Positions 23,273 to 32,968 are shown, counted from the stretch's first letter. The stretch: 43,805 nt of DNA from Frankiales bacterium (GCA_025965615.1 JAOPWP010000087.1:1-43805), one strand, 5' to 3'. Program-made: numbers and translations. Notes: a model not told the origin generated them from the sequence alone.

Positions 23273-23299
23273 CGTTCGTACCGAACGGCGTTCTAGTCT
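23273..23299 (+). promoter_or_regulatory. Palindromic operator candidate and -10 of the FadE5-like gene
   Basis: CGTTCG-TAC-CGAACG (23273-23287) is a perfect inverted repeat; the right arm is followed by GCGTTC, so GAACG-G-CGTTC forms a second, overlapping palindrome. TAGTCT (23294-23299) lies 6 nt before the ATG at 23306. The palindrome covers the -35 position, so a repressor (TetR-like fatty-acid regulator, by analogy) would block transcription. The regulator is not identified. Confidence 0.55.
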
Positions 23300-23305
23300 T
23301 GGCCC

Positions 23306-25090
23306 ATGGCCAGCCTGCTGCTCAGCCGTCGTGACCTCGACTTTCTGCTCTACGAGTGGCTCGACGTCGAGAGCCTGAACCAGCGCCCCCGTCACGCGGA
23401 GCACTCCCGCGAGACCTTCGACGGGGTCCTGGCCCTCGCGGAGCAGATCGCGACCGAGCACTTCGCCCCGCACAACCGCCGCAGCGACGCGGAGGAACCG
23501 CGCTTCGACGGCGAGCGCGTGCACCTGATCCCCGAGATCGGCTCAGCTCTCGAGGTCTTCGCCTCGGCTGGTCTCCTGGGCGGCACCCTCGACGAACAGG
23601 TCGGCGGCCTGCAGCTGCCGACGGTGATCGGCAACGCGGTCTTCGCCTGGTTCCAGGCCGCGAACGTCGGGACCAGCAGCTACCCGTTCCTCACGATCGC
23701 GGGCATCAACCTGCTGCTCGAGCACGGCACTGCGGAGCAGGTCGACACCTACGTGCGGCCCATGGTCGACGGGCGCTTCTTCGGGACGATGTGCCTGTCC
23801 GAGCCCCAGGCCGGTTCGTCGCTGTCCGACGTCACCACCAAGGCCGTGCCGCAGGAGGACGGCAGCTACCGCCTGTTTGGCAACAAGATGTGGATCTCTG
23901 CGGGCGACCACGAGCTGACCGAGAACATCGTCCACCTCGTGCTCGCGAAGGTCCCGGGCGGACCGGCCGGGGTGAAGGGCATCTCGTTGTTCGTCGTCCC
24001 CAAGACGGTCGTCGAGACCGGGGAGCGCAACGACGTCGTCCTCGCCGGGCTCAACCACAAGATGGGGTTCCGCGGCACGGTCAACACGCTGCTGAACTTC
24101 GGCGAGGGCAAGCACACCCCGGGCGGTCAGGCAGGCGCCGTCGGCTATCTCGTCGGCGAGCAGCACCGCGGGCTGTCGTACATGTTCCACATGATGAACG
24201 AGGCCCGCGTCGGCGTGGGCCTCGGGGCGACCGCGCTCGGCTACACCGGCTACCTGCACGCGCTCGACTACGCGAAGGGCCGCCCGCAGGGCCGCCCCAT
24301 CGGGGCGAAGGACCCGACCTCGCCGCAGGTGCCGATCATCGAGCACGCTGACGTCAAGCGGATGCTCCTGGCGCAGAAGGCCTACGTGGAGGGTGCACTC
24401 GCGCTCAACCTGTATTGCGGGCGGCTGCTCGACGAGCAGAAGACCGGCGAGACCGAGCAGGCCCGTACCTCCGCGCTGCTGCTGCTCGACGTGCTGACGC
24501 CGATCGCGAAGAGCTGGCCCTCGCAGTGGTGCCTCGAGGCCAACAGCCTCGCCATCCAGGTGCTCGGCGGCTACGGCTACACCCGGGAGTACCCGGTCGA
24601 GCAGTTCTACCGCGACAACCGGCTGAACCCGATCCACGAGGGCACCCACGGCATCCAGGGCCTCGACCTGCTCGGTCGCAAGGTCGTCATGCAGGGCGGC
24701 GCCGGTCTGCAGCTGCTCGCCACGACGCTGTCGGCGACCGCCGCCAGGGCAGCGGAGCGGGGCGGCGAGCTCGCCGTGCTCGGCGCTCAGCTCGGCGACG
24801 CCGTGGAGCGGGTGGTCAAGGCGACCAGCGCCGTCTGGAGCGCCGGCGACGTCGAGGTGTCACTCGCCAACGCCTCGGTCTACCTCGAGGCTGTCGGGCA
24901 CGTCGTCCTCGCCTGGGTCTGGCTCGAGCAGCTGCTCGCGGCCGACGGCAAGGCCGGGGACTTCTACGAGGGCAAGCGCCAGGCCGGGCGCTACTTCTTC
25001 CGCTGCGAGCTCCCGCGGACCGGGCCTCAGCTCGACCTGCTCGAGGCGCTCGACACCACCTCACTCGACACGGCCGTCGCCTGGTTCTGA
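23306..25090 (+). CDS. Large acyl-CoA dehydrogenase (FadE5/DmdC-like)
   Basis: A 594-aa member of the long acyl-CoA dehydrogenase subfamily that includes mycobacterial FadE5 and DmdC. MCLSEPQAGSSLSDVTTKA is the FAD/substrate segment, MWISAGDHE follows, and the catalytic base is E445 in NPIHEGTHGIQG. A C-terminal helical extension (residues about 470-594) is typical of this subfamily. It catalyses alpha,beta-oxidation of acyl-CoA. Unlike the two short cluster flavoproteins it has an intact active site. It has its own leaderless promoter with a palindrome. Its 3' end overlaps the convergent membrane protein gene by 64 bp. Confidence 0.95.
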   Translation: MASLLLSRRDLDFLLYEWLDVESLNQRPRHAEHSRETFDGVLALAEQIATEHFAPHNRRSDAEEPRFDGERVHLIPEIGSALEVFASAGLLGGTLDEQVGGLQLPTVIGNAVFAWFQAANVGTSSYPFLTIAGINLLLEHGTAEQVDTYVRPMVDGRFFGTMCLSEPQAGSSLSDVTTKAVPQEDGSYRLFGNKMWISAGDHELTENIVHLVLAKVPGGPAGVKGISLFVVPKTVVETGERNDVVLAGLNHKMGFRGTVNTLLNFGEGKHTPGGQAGAVGYLVGEQHRGLSYMFHMMNEARVGVGLGATALGYTGYLHALDYAKGRPQGRPIGAKDPTSPQVPIIEHADVKRMLLAQKAYVEGALALNLYCGRLLDEQKTGETEQARTSALLLLDVLTPIAKSWPSQWCLEANSLAIQVLGGYGYTREYPVEQFYRDNRLNPIHEGTHGIQGLDLLGRKVVMQGGAGLQLLATTLSATAARAAERGGELAVLGAQLGDAVERVVKATSAVWSAGDVEVSLANASVYLEAVGHVVLAWVWLEQLLAADGKAGDFYEGKRQAGRYFFRCELPRTGPQLDLLEALDTTSLDTAVAWF

Positions 25091-25821
25091 GCGGGCTCGG
25101 CGGGGCCCACGCCCCGCCAGGCGTCCCAGCGGGCGAGCAGCCGCGGCGCGACGAACAGCGCGGCGGCGTCGAAGAAGGCGTAGCCACCGGCGATCCCGCT
25201 CGGGGGGTTCCCGATCGACAGCAGTCCCGTGGGGTCCTCGGTCGACCAGGTCCAGGTGCCCAGCGACGTCCCCACCAGCTCGAGGTAGCTCACGACGAAG
25301 AAGGCGGCAGCGTAGAGCAGGGGGCTTCGCCCCTTCCACGCGAACAGCAGCAGGCAGACGTACCACCACGCACCGAGCAGGTCCTGCTGGGGCGACAGGG
25401 TCACGCCCCACACCGCCCAGCACCCCCCGAGGGTGAGGGCGGTGGGGACCAGCCACCTCGCCTGCCGGCGAGCCCAGGCGCTGCGCGCGACGGCGAAGGC
25501 GGCCAGGTAGATGAGGCCGTGCCCAGGCGGGACGAACGACGGCACGTTCTCGAGGCGGTAGACGTAGACGCCGAGCCAGTCGGCGAAGACGTACTCGATG
25601 ATCGTCGCGTAGACCACGACGACGCCGACCTGGACCCGGGTCGTGCGGTCCTCGCCTCGCAGGGCCAGGACGAGCACCAGCCAGGTGCCCAGGCCCAACA
25701 GGTGCTGCTCGGGCAGCGATGCGCCGACGTCCAGTCCGAGGACGGCGACGACCCAGACCGAGACGCCCGCGACGATGCGGGAGTCCCTGGTCGGCAGCAC
25801 CCTGGCAGGGTGCCACGTCAC
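25027..25821 (-). CDS. Multi-pass membrane protein of unknown function
   Basis: A protein of about 264 aa with some 7-8 hydrophobic segments; conspicuous motifs are [14 protein letters not shown] and [21 protein letters not shown] do not recognise a named family. The GTG at 25821 overlaps the MsrA stop by GTGA, so it is co-translated with msrA. A larger upstream frame is only the shadow of msrA. The 3' end runs 64 bp into the convergent acyl-CoA dehydrogenase. A Ser-rich tail follows the last helix. Confidence 0.78.
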   Translation of the reverse strand: MTWHPARVLPTRDSRIVAGVSVWVVAVLGLDVGASLPEQHLLGLGTWLVLVLALRGEDRTTRVQVGVVVVYATIIEYVFADWLGVYVYRLENVPSFVPPGHGLIYLAAFAVARSAWARRQARWLVPTALTLGGCWAVWGVTLSPQQDLLGAWWYVCLLLFAWKGRSPLLYAAAFFVVSYLELVGTSLGTWTWSTEDPTGLLSIGNPPSGIAGGYAFFDAAALFVAPRLLARWDAWRGVGPAEPAQNQATAVSSEVVSSASSRSS

Positions 25822-26492
25822 GAGGCGGGGAGCTCGACCTCGGTCAGGGCCTGACGGTCGTACGCCACCTGGCAGAAGCCGTGGTTGCAGTAGCCGCGCG
25901 GGTTCTTGTGGAGGTACTGCTGGTGGTACGCCTCGGCGTAGTACCAGGGGCCCGCCTCGGCGAACGGCCTGATCTCGGTGGTGATCTCGCCGAAGCCGGC
26001 GGCGGACAGGGCCGCCTGGTAGCGCTCGGCCGAGGCGCGCACAGCGGCCAGCTGGGCCTCGGTCGTGGGGTAGACCGCGGTCCGGTACTGCGTGCCGTGG
26101 TCGTTTCCCTGCCCGTTCAGCTGGGTCGGGTCGTGGTTCTCCCAGAAGGCCTTGAGCAGCGTCTCGACGTCGGTCCGGGACGGGTCGTAGACGACCATCA
26201 CGGCCTCGGTGTGGCCGGTGCGCCCCGTGCAGGTCTCCTCGTAGGTGGGGTGCGGCGTGAACCCGCCGGTGTAGCCGGCGGCCGTGGTGAACACGCCCGG
26301 GATCTGCCAGAAGAAGCGCTCGGCGCCCCAGAAACAGCCCATGGCGACGTAGAGCACCTCGGACCCCTCGGGCCAGGGCGGGGTGAGCGGGGTGCCGAGC
26401 ACCTCGTGGCGGTCGGGGACCGGCAAGGGCGTCGACCGGCCAGGAAGGGCCGTCTCGGGGGTGGGCAGGTCGGGCTTGCTGCGCAGCCACAT
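25818..26492 (-). CDS. msrA: Peptide methionine sulfoxide reductase A
   Basis: A 224-aa enzyme. The catalytic cysteine is in [13 protein letters not shown], with [11 protein letters not shown] and the substrate-pocket motif [25 protein letters not shown] near the C-terminus supplies candidate recycling cysteines. It reduces methionine-S-sulfoxide using thioredoxin. An N-terminal extension of about 45 residues ([10 protein letters not shown] onward) is common in actinobacterial MsrA. It precedes, and overlaps, the unknown membrane protein. Confidence 0.96.
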   Translation of the reverse strand: MWLRSKPDLPTPETALPGRSTPLPVPDRHEVLGTPLTPPWPEGSEVLYVAMGCFWGAERFFWQIPGVFTTAAGYTGGFTPHPTYEETCTGRTGHTEAVMVVYDPSRTDVETLLKAFWENHDPTQLNGQGNDHGTQYRTAVYPTTEAQLAAVRASAERYQAALSAAGFGEITTEIRPFAEAGPWYYAEAYHQQYLHKNPRGYCNHGFCQVAYDRQALTEVELPAS

Positions 26493-26643
26493 GGTGAGCT
26501 CCAGGGTCGGGGGTCCCCCATAGCAACCCGCTCGGGTGCCCCGCCGTTCCCCACGGCGCGCCCATCGTGGTCACGTGCAGCGGCGGGGGCCCGGCAGGGC
26601 CGCTCGCGCTCGCTCTTCACGCCCTGCGCAGGTGGAGGAAGGG

Positions 26644-28137
26644 CTAGTCCGCTCCCCGGTCGCCCTTCCAGCGCGCCAGCTTTCCGCCCCGGGAGACAGC
26701 CCGCAGCCGGGCCTCGGTCTCGTCGCGGACCGCTCCGGTCGTCACGACCAGGAGCTGGTCGCCATGGGCGAAGTAGGTGTGCTGGTCCGGCACGATGGTC
26801 CGTCCGCCGCGGACGATCAGCGTGACGTGGGCCCCGACGGGCAGTCGCAGCTCCTCGACGTAGACGCCGTGCAGCTTCGAGGTGGGGGCGACCTTGAGCT
26901 GCAGCAGGTCCGCGCGCAGCTGCTCGAGCGAGGCGACCTCGATCTCGGTGTCCATGGCCAGGTTGCTGTCGACCACGCCGAGGCGACGACCGACCCAGGG
27001 CAGGGTGGGCGCCGTGACCAGGGTGTAGACGACGACCAGGACGAACACGACGTCGAGGACGCGTTCGGCCCCCACGACGCCCTCCGTGATCGGGATGGTG
27101 GCGATGACGATCGGCACCGCCCCCCGCAGCCCTGCCCACGACAGGAACACCTGCTCCTTCCAGGGCAGCCGGAAGGGCAGCGCCGACAGCGCGACAGCCA
27201 TCGGCCTCGCGAGGAACGTGGCTACCGCGCCGATGAACAGGGCCTCGGGCACGGCTGAGAGCAACCGGTCGGGGCTGACGAGCAGGCCGAGGAGCACGAA
27301 CAGGCCGGCTTCTGCGAGCAGCGCCGTCGAGCTGGCGAAGCCGAGGACGGCCCGCCGGTGGGGCAGCGGCGAGTTGCCGAGCACCAGAGCCGCTACATAG
27401 ACGGCGAGAAAGCCGGACAGGTGGAGCGCCTGGCCAGAGGCGAAGGCCAACAGGCACAGGGCGACCGTCGCCAGCGGGTACAGCCCGGAGGTGGGCAGCG
27501 CTGCCCGCACCAGGAGCTCCCGTCCGAGGCGCCCGACGAGGAGACCGAGGGCGACGCCGCCGACGAGCTCCACCAGGACCGTGCCCACTCCCGTCAGCAC
27601 CGAGGTGCGCCCCCAGGCATCGGACGATGCCAGCACGACCAGCACCACGACCGGAGCGTCGTTGAGCCCCGACTCGGCCTCGAGCACCGAGCTGATCCGG
27701 CCCTGCAGGGGCAGCCGGCGGAGCACGCTGAAGACGGCCGCGGCATCCGTCGACGCCACGACGCTGCCGAGGATCACGGCCGTACGCATGTCGGCGCCGA
27801 GGACCAGGACGACCAGGCCGGCGACCACTGCCACGCTGATCGCGACCCCGACGGTGGCGAGGACGACGGCGAAGGGCAGCACCGGCCGCACGACCGACCA
27901 GCGTGTCGTCAGCCCTCCCTCGGCGAGGATCAGCGCGAGAGCCAGGAGCCCGAGCTCGGCCGTCAGGCCGTAGTCGGAGAACTGGATGCCGAGACCGGCC
28001 TCACCGACGACGAGCCCGACCGCCAGGTAGATCAGCAGCGACGGCAGCCCCGTCCTGCTCGCCAGCCGCACGGCGACGACCGCGACGAGCAGCAGGGCGG
28101 ACGATCCGAGCAGGATCGTGTTGAAGTCGCCCTCCAC
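26644..28137 (-). CDS. CPA1 family K+(Na+)/H+ antiporter with TrkA-C domain (NhaP2/CvrA-like)
   Basis: A 497-aa antiporter. About 12-13 membrane helices cover residues 5-390, with the ion-binding region SVVASTDAAAVFSVL and ESGLNDAPVVV on neighbouring helices, and SWAGLRGAVPIVIAT later. A cytoplasmic TrkA-C domain (about 415-480: GVYVEELRLPVGAHVTLIVR) likely senses a nucleotide or ion. It exports K+ or Na+ in exchange for protons. It is followed by 151 bp without a gene before msrA. Confidence 0.92.
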   Translation of the reverse strand: MEGDFNTILLGSSALLLVAVVAVRLASRTGLPSLLIYLAVGLVVGEAGLGIQFSDYGLTAELGLLALALILAEGGLTTRWSVVRPVLPFAVVLATVGVAISVAVVAGLVVLVLGADMRTAVILGSVVASTDAAAVFSVLRRLPLQGRISSVLEAESGLNDAPVVVLVVLASSDAWGRTSVLTGVGTVLVELVGGVALGLLVGRLGRELLVRAALPTSGLYPLATVALCLLAFASGQALHLSGFLAVYVAALVLGNSPLPHRRAVLGFASSTALLAEAGLFVLLGLLVSPDRLLSAVPEALFIGAVATFLARPMAVALSALPFRLPWKEQVFLSWAGLRGAVPIVIATIPITEGVVGAERVLDVVFVLVVVYTLVTAPTLPWVGRRLGVVDSNLAMDTEIEVASLEQLRADLLQLKVAPTSKLHGVYVEELRLPVGAHVTLIVRGGRTIVPDQHTYFAHGDQLLVVTTGAVRDETEARLRAVSRGGKLARWKGDRGAD

Positions 28138-28194
28138 GCCCCGCCCTCCTGACCCGCCCCGCTCCGCCCGACCCCTCGCCCGACCGTCGCAGGA

Positions 28195-30774
28195 CTAGCT
28201 CCTCGCGCTCCCCGCCCGTGCCGGCCGGGGCGGCGGCCGACGCTTGGCAGGACGGCGCTGCGCCGAGCTCGACGTCTTGCGCTTGGGCATCGGCGGCGGC
28301 GCGGAGTTGCGCTGCTCGAACAGCAGCACCAGCGGCGACGCCACGAACGCCGAGGAGTAGGTGCCGACGAACAGGCCGATCAGCAGGGCCAGGGCGAAGT
28401 CGGTCAGCGAGCGGCCACCGAGGACGGTCAGGGCCCCGAGGATGAAGAACGCGCCGATGCCGGTGTTGATCGTACGAGGCGCCGTCGCGATGATGGCCGA
28501 GTTCACCACCTGGGCAAGCGGTTTCGTGCGGTTCTTCGCCCACGTCTCGCGGATGCGGTCCATCGTGACGACCGAGTCGTTGACCGACACACCGATGATG
28601 GTCAGCGCCGCCGCGAGGAAGATCCCGTCGATCGGCTTGCCCAGCCAGGCGAAGATGCCGAGGACGATCACCACGTCGTGGAACATCGCGAGCACGGTGC
28701 CCGCCGCGAAGGTCCACCGGAACCGCACCGCGAGGTAGGCCAGCTGGGCGAGCAGGGCGATGGCGAGGGCCAGGATCGCCTTCGTGCGCAGCTCGTCGCC
28801 GAGCGTCGGGCCGATCAGGTCATCGCTGTTGATGCGGACGTCGCCGCCGACGCTCGCCAGCCCGGCCCGCACCTGCTCGACCTGGGCGTCGTCGATGTTG
28901 CCGGTGCGCACGGTGATGTTCTCGCCGTTGCTCTCCTGCACGACGGCGGTCGGGAAGCCCGCGTCGCTGACGGCCCGGCGGGCGTCCGCCACGGAAACGC
29001 TCTGGCTCGTCGCGTACTCCACGACGCGGCCGCCGGTGAACTCCACCCCGAAGTTGAAGCCCCGGACGAACATGCCCGCCACGGCCACCAGGAGCACGGC
29101 ACCGGTGATGACGAGGTAGCGCTTGCGCCACTGCATCAGGTCGGGCTGCCGGCGCTCGAGCCACACGCGGAACCGGCCGAGCGAGGCGAGGCCCGTGATC
29201 CCCGGTCGCTTGTTCAGCAGCCCGCGCTTGAGGCCGAACTCGGTGAAGACCCGGGTGACCAGCAGCGCCGAGACGACGGAGGCGAGCACGCCGATCACGA
29301 GGGTGACACCGAAGCCCCTGACCGGCCCGGCGGCCAGCAGGAACAGCAGGCCCGCGGCCAGCAGCGTCGTGATGTTGGAGTCGGCGATCGCGCTGAACGC
29401 CTTGGCGAAGCCGTTGTCGAGCGCCGGCATGAGCCGCTTGCTGCGCGAGGCGGCGTACTCCTCGCGGGCACGTTCGAAGACGAGGACGTTCGCGTCGATC
29501 GCGAGGCCGGCCGACAGCAGCAGACCACCGAGCCCGGGGAGCGTGAGCGTCGCACCGAGGGCGACCAGCGCGCCGTAGGAGATGAGGCCGTAGCTGGCGA
29601 GCGCCACGGCGGCGAGGAACCCGACGAAGCGGTAGACGACGACCAGGAAGATCGTCGTCAGGACGAGGCCGATGATCCCGGCGCGGATGCTGGCGTCGAT
29701 CGCCTCCTGACCGAGGGTCGGGCCGACGGTGCTGCGAGAGATGATCTCGACCGGTACGGGCAGGGAGCCGCCCTTGATGAGAACGGCGAGCTCGGTGCCC
29801 GTCTCGAGGGTGAAGTCGCCCGTGATCTGGGTGCTGCCGCCCTGGATGCCCACGCCGCACTGCACGTTGGGGTTGGGGGGCGGGGAGGTGATCGCCTTGC
29901 CGTCGAGCACGATGGCGACGCGCCGCTTCGGGTCGCCGATCGGCTGGCAGGCCGCCTGCGCCGTGAGCTCCTCCCACTGACGACCGCCGTCCCCCTGGAA
30001 CTCGATCGTGACGAAGCGACCGGTCCCGGTCTGGGGGTCGACGCCGGTCGAGGCGTCGCCGACGCCCTCGCCGGTGAAGACCGCCGGTCCGACGACGATC
30101 GGCCGGCCGTCCTCGTCGAGGATCGTCTGCTGCTGGGTCGGGTCGAAGGCCGTCGGAGGGGTGGGCGGGGCGTCCGGAAGGATCGGGACCTCCTCCTCGA
30201 CCGGGGCCGGCGGAACGACGGGAGCGGCCGGGTCGACGGGAGGGGACGGGGCCTGGTCCACCGGAAGCCCGACCGCCGCGCGGTTCTGCGGCGCAGGAGC
30301 AGGCACGGCCCCCGGCGCGGGGACGGTGGCCGGGGCGGGGACGGTGGCCGGAGCGGGGGCTCCGGAGGGCGTCTGCCCGCTGGGGTCGACCACCTCGGGC
30401 TGGCGTCCTGCCGTCGGGTCAGGCGCGGCCAGGACGGCGTGGAACGTGAGCTGCGCGGTCTTGCCGAGCTGGTCTGCGGCCCTGGCTGCGTCCTGCACGC
30501 CTGGCAGCTCGACGATGATGCGGTTGCTGCCGGACCGGGCGAGCGTCGGCTCGGACACGCCGAGGGCGTCCACGCGGCGGCGGAGCACCTCGAGAGCACG
30601 ATCGGTGGCCTCGGCGTCTGCCTCGGTCGTGGGCGAGTCCTTGGTCTCCAGGGTGATGGACGTGCCACCCCGCAGGTCGAGGCCCAGCTTGGGTTCGCGG
30701 TCGATCGCGAAGAAGGCCGACAGGCCGAGGATCAGCAGCGCCGCGAGGGCGCGGAGGACGGGAGGACGGGTCAC
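28195..30774 (-). CDS. secDF: Fused protein translocase subunit SecDF
   Basis: An 859-aa single chain. The SecD half (about 1-520) has GLDLRGGTS, a P1 domain and SAGLAIDANVLVFERARE; the SecF half (about 550-830) has FGVEFTGGRVVEY and IGVSVNDSVVTMDRIRE. Twelve membrane helices are expected; the protein uses the proton gradient to drive late steps of Sec export. An Ala/Pro linker (about residues 138-205) interrupts the P1 region and includes two 18-bp DNA repeats (30319-30354). The C-terminus is a basic Arg/Pro tail. It stands apart from the usual yajC/ruvB and apt/relA neighbours, so it may be a second copy. Confidence 0.95.
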   Translation of the reverse strand: MTRPPVLRALAALLILGLSAFFAIDREPKLGLDLRGGTSITLETKDSPTTEADAEATDRALEVLRRRVDALGVSEPTLARSGSNRIIVELPGVQDAARAADQLGKTAQLTFHAVLAAPDPTAGRQPEVVDPSGQTPSGAPAPATVPAPATVPAPGAVPAPAPQNRAAVGLPVDQAPSPPVDPAAPVVPPAPVEEEVPILPDAPPTPPTAFDPTQQQTILDEDGRPIVVGPAVFTGEGVGDASTGVDPQTGTGRFVTIEFQGDGGRQWEELTAQAACQPIGDPKRRVAIVLDGKAITSPPPNPNVQCGVGIQGGSTQITGDFTLETGTELAVLIKGGSLPVPVEIISRSTVGPTLGQEAIDASIRAGIIGLVLTTIFLVVVYRFVGFLAAVALASYGLISYGALVALGATLTLPGLGGLLLSAGLAIDANVLVFERAREEYAASRSKRLMPALDNGFAKAFSAIADSNITTLLAAGLLFLLAAGPVRGFGVTLVIGVLASVVSALLVTRVFTEFGLKRGLLNKRPGITGLASLGRFRVWLERRQPDLMQWRKRYLVITGAVLLVAVAGMFVRGFNFGVEFTGGRVVEYATSQSVSVADARRAVSDAGFPTAVVQESNGENITVRTGNIDDAQVEQVRAGLASVGGDVRINSDDLIGPTLGDELRTKAILALAIALLAQLAYLAVRFRWTFAAGTVLAMFHDVVIVLGIFAWLGKPIDGIFLAAALTIIGVSVNDSVVTMDRIRETWAKNRTKPLAQVVNSAIIATAPRTINTGIGAFFILGALTVLGGRSLTDFALALLIGLFVGTYSSAFVASPLVLLFEQRNSAPPPMPKRKTSSSAQRRPAKRRPPPRPARAGSARS
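30319..30354 (-). repeat. Two tandem 18-bp units in the SecDF linker
   Basis: Units at 30319-30336 and 30337-30354 differ by one base and encode the repeated PAPATV-type hexapeptide. Probably replication slippage in a spacer. Confidence 0.8.
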
Positions 30775-30798
30775 AGCGGAGTCTCCAGAGGGGGCGGC

Positions 30799-31266
30799 CT
30801 AGGGCCGGGGCGGCAGGGTCACGTCGGTGCCTGCCGCCGGTGGAGGACCCCGGCTGCTGCGAGCGCCCGTCGCCGGTGACGCCGGGGCCTCACGAGGTGC
30901 GGCCGACAGTGACGGGGACGGGCCCCGGGGCGCGTCGGCGCTCCCCCGTCCGGGCCCGTCGGAGTCCGGCGGGTGCACCGGCGCCGGGACCCCCGCGAGG
31001 GGGACCGCGAGCGCTTCGAGGGTCCGCAGCGGGGCCTCTTGGTCAGAGGCGCTCAGCCCACCCCCCCGTCCCGTCGCCGGGACGGCAGACGCGGTGCCAG
31101 GTGTCGTTGCGGCGGTGACCGGCGCACTCCGCCCGGGCGACCGGGCGAGGTCCCACCCGCCGCAGGCCAGGACGAGGAGGGCCATCACCAGCGCGAGGAC
31201 GGCGCGGATGCCCGAGCTGTCAGGCGCGCGCGTGCTGCGCCGGCTCGGGTCCACGAACCAGGACAC
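30799..31266 (-). CDS. Hypothetical Pro-rich membrane-anchored protein
   Basis: A 155-aa open frame ending 24 bp before secDF on the same strand. An N-terminal hydrophobic stretch (about residues 21-37, IRAVLALVMALLVLACGGW) could be a signal anchor or a lipoprotein signal with LVLAC as lipobox; the rest is low-complexity Pro/Ala/Ser/Gly. Start GTG at 31266 has no good ribosome site. In very GC-rich DNA such frames can arise by chance, so support is moderate and rests on the hydrophobic segment and strand context. Confidence 0.45.
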   Translation of the reverse strand: MSWFVDPSRRSTRAPDSSGIRAVLALVMALLVLACGGWDLARSPGRSAPVTAATTPGTASAVPATGRGGGLSASDQEAPLRTLEALAVPLAGVPAPVHPPDSDGPGRGSADAPRGPSPSLSAAPREAPASPATGARSSRGPPPAAGTDVTLPPRP

Positions 31267-31354
31267 TACGTGCGGGCGAGCCCTTCAGGAGGCGTTCGGC
31301 AGCAGATCAGGCACGCCGACGGTCCTGGCCCCGGGTCGGCGTGACGGATCGGGC

Positions 31355-32968
31355 CTAGCTGCTGGCTGCCACGAGGGGCTCGAGCACGGCATCGGGGTGG
31401 TCGCGCTGGACGCGGGCGAGCCGCCAGTTGCCGGCGAACAGCGCCAGCAGCGCGCCGTCGCTCGTCCGCTCCAGCACCTCGACCCCACTCTCGCGGTCCA
31501 GGACCTGTGCCCACTGGCGGTCGGTACGGCGCGCCATGGAGTACTCGAGGCGGTCCAGGCGCACGGCAGCGGAGAACTCCCCGGCCATCCGGTGCTCGGC
31601 CACCTCGAACTGCATGGGGCCGACCGCTGCGAGCACCGGCGCCTGGTCTCCCCGCAGGTCCGAGCGCAGCACCTGCACCGTGCCCTCCTGCTCGAGCTGC
31701 TCGATGCCGCGGCGGAACTGCTTGTAGCGCCCGGAGTCCACGGCGCGGCAGACCGCGAAGTGCTCGGGGGCGAAGCTCGGGATGGGCGGGAAGGTGACGG
31801 GCTCGTCGACGTAGAGGCTGTCACCCACCCGCAGCGCGGCGGCGTTGACGAGCCCCACCACGTCGCCCGGGTAGGCGCGGTCCACGGTCTCGCGCTCGCG
31901 ACCGAACACCTGCTGGGCGTACTTCGTCGCGAAGGGCTTGCCGGTCGAGGAGTGCGTGACGACCGAGCCCCGCTCGAAGACCCCGGAGCAGACCCGCACG
32001 TAGGCGAGGCGGTCGCGGTGGGCGGTGTCCATGCCGGCCTGGATCTTGAAGACGAAGGCGCTGAAGGGCTTGTCGAGCGAGCGGGGAACCCCCTCGACGT
32101 CCGGTCGCGGCCCGGGCGGTGGAGCGACGGCCAGCAGGGTGTCGAGCAGCTGGCGCACGCCGAAGTTGAGCACCGCCGAGCCGAACAGCACCGGGGTGGT
32201 CACCCCGTCGAGGAAGGTGGACTGCTCGTGGACCTGACCAAGGGCCTCGAGCAGCTCGGTCTCCTCGACCGCGGTGTGCCAGGCCTCCCCCTCCTGCTCG
32301 GCGGCACGCTCGGCAGGCACCCGCTCCTCCGGCGCGATGGTCGCTCCACCCGCGGTCCTGGTGAACCGGAGGAAGTCACCGGTCGAGCGCTCGAGCACGC
32401 CCCGGAAATCACCGGCGATGCCGACCGGCCAGGTGAGCGGCGTCGGCTCCAGCCCGGTGCGGTCCCGGATCTCGTCCATCAGCTGCAGGGCCTCGAGGCC
32501 CGGCCGGTCCCACTTGTTGACGACCGTCAGCACCGGGATCCCCCGGTGGCGGCACACGTCGAACAGCTTCATGGTCTGCGGCTCGAGCCCCTTCGCCGCG
32601 TCGAGGAGCATCACGGCGCAGTCGACCGCGGCCAGCACGCGGTAGGTGTCCTCGGAGAAGTCGGCGTGGCCCGGGGTGTCGACGAGGTTGATCACGCAGT
32701 CGCCGTAGCCGAACTGCAGAGCGGCGGAGCTGATCGAGATGCCGCGCGCCTTCTCCATGTCCATCCAGTCGGACACCGTGCTCTTGCGGCCCGCCTTGCC
32801 GTGGATGGCACCGGCCTGCTGGATCACCCGGGCGTGCAGGGCCAGCGCCTCGGTCAGGGTCGACTTGCCGGCGTCGGGGTGACTGATGACGGCGAAGGTC
32901 CGCCGGCGGACCGCCTCGGTCGTGGCGAGGTCGGTGCTGGCGGGGCGCTCTGCATCCGCCACGGTCAT
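31355..32968 (-). CDS. prfC: Peptide chain release factor 3
   Basis: A 537-aa translational GTPase. G1 SHPDAGKST, switch I region with WMDMEKARGISI, G3 DTPGHADF, G4 NKWD; domains II and III follow (VFKIQAGMDTAHRDRLAYVR, then YSMARRTDRQWAQVL). The G domain pattern and length match RF3 rather than EF-G or LepA. It recycles RF1/RF2 from the ribosome. The ATG at 32968 is preceded at 6 nt by TACGAT (minus strand). Divergent from the thioesterase across 34 bp. Confidence 0.96.
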   Translation of the reverse strand: MTVADAERPASTDLATTEAVRRRTFAVISHPDAGKSTLTEALALHARVIQQAGAIHGKAGRKSTVSDWMDMEKARGISISSAALQFGYGDCVINLVDTPGHADFSEDTYRVLAAVDCAVMLLDAAKGLEPQTMKLFDVCRHRGIPVLTVVNKWDRPGLEALQLMDEIRDRTGLEPTPLTWPVGIAGDFRGVLERSTGDFLRFTRTAGGATIAPEERVPAERAAEQEGEAWHTAVEETELLEALGQVHEQSTFLDGVTTPVLFGSAVLNFGVRQLLDTLLAVAPPPGPRPDVEGVPRSLDKPFSAFVFKIQAGMDTAHRDRLAYVRVCSGVFERGSVVTHSSTGKPFATKYAQQVFGRERETVDRAYPGDVVGLVNAAALRVGDSLYVDEPVTFPPIPSFAPEHFAVCRAVDSGRYKQFRRGIEQLEQEGTVQVLRSDLRGDQAPVLAAVGPMQFEVAEHRMAGEFSAAVRLDRLEYSMARRTDRQWAQVLDRESGVEVLERTSDGALLALFAGNWRLARVQRDHPDAVLEPLVAASS

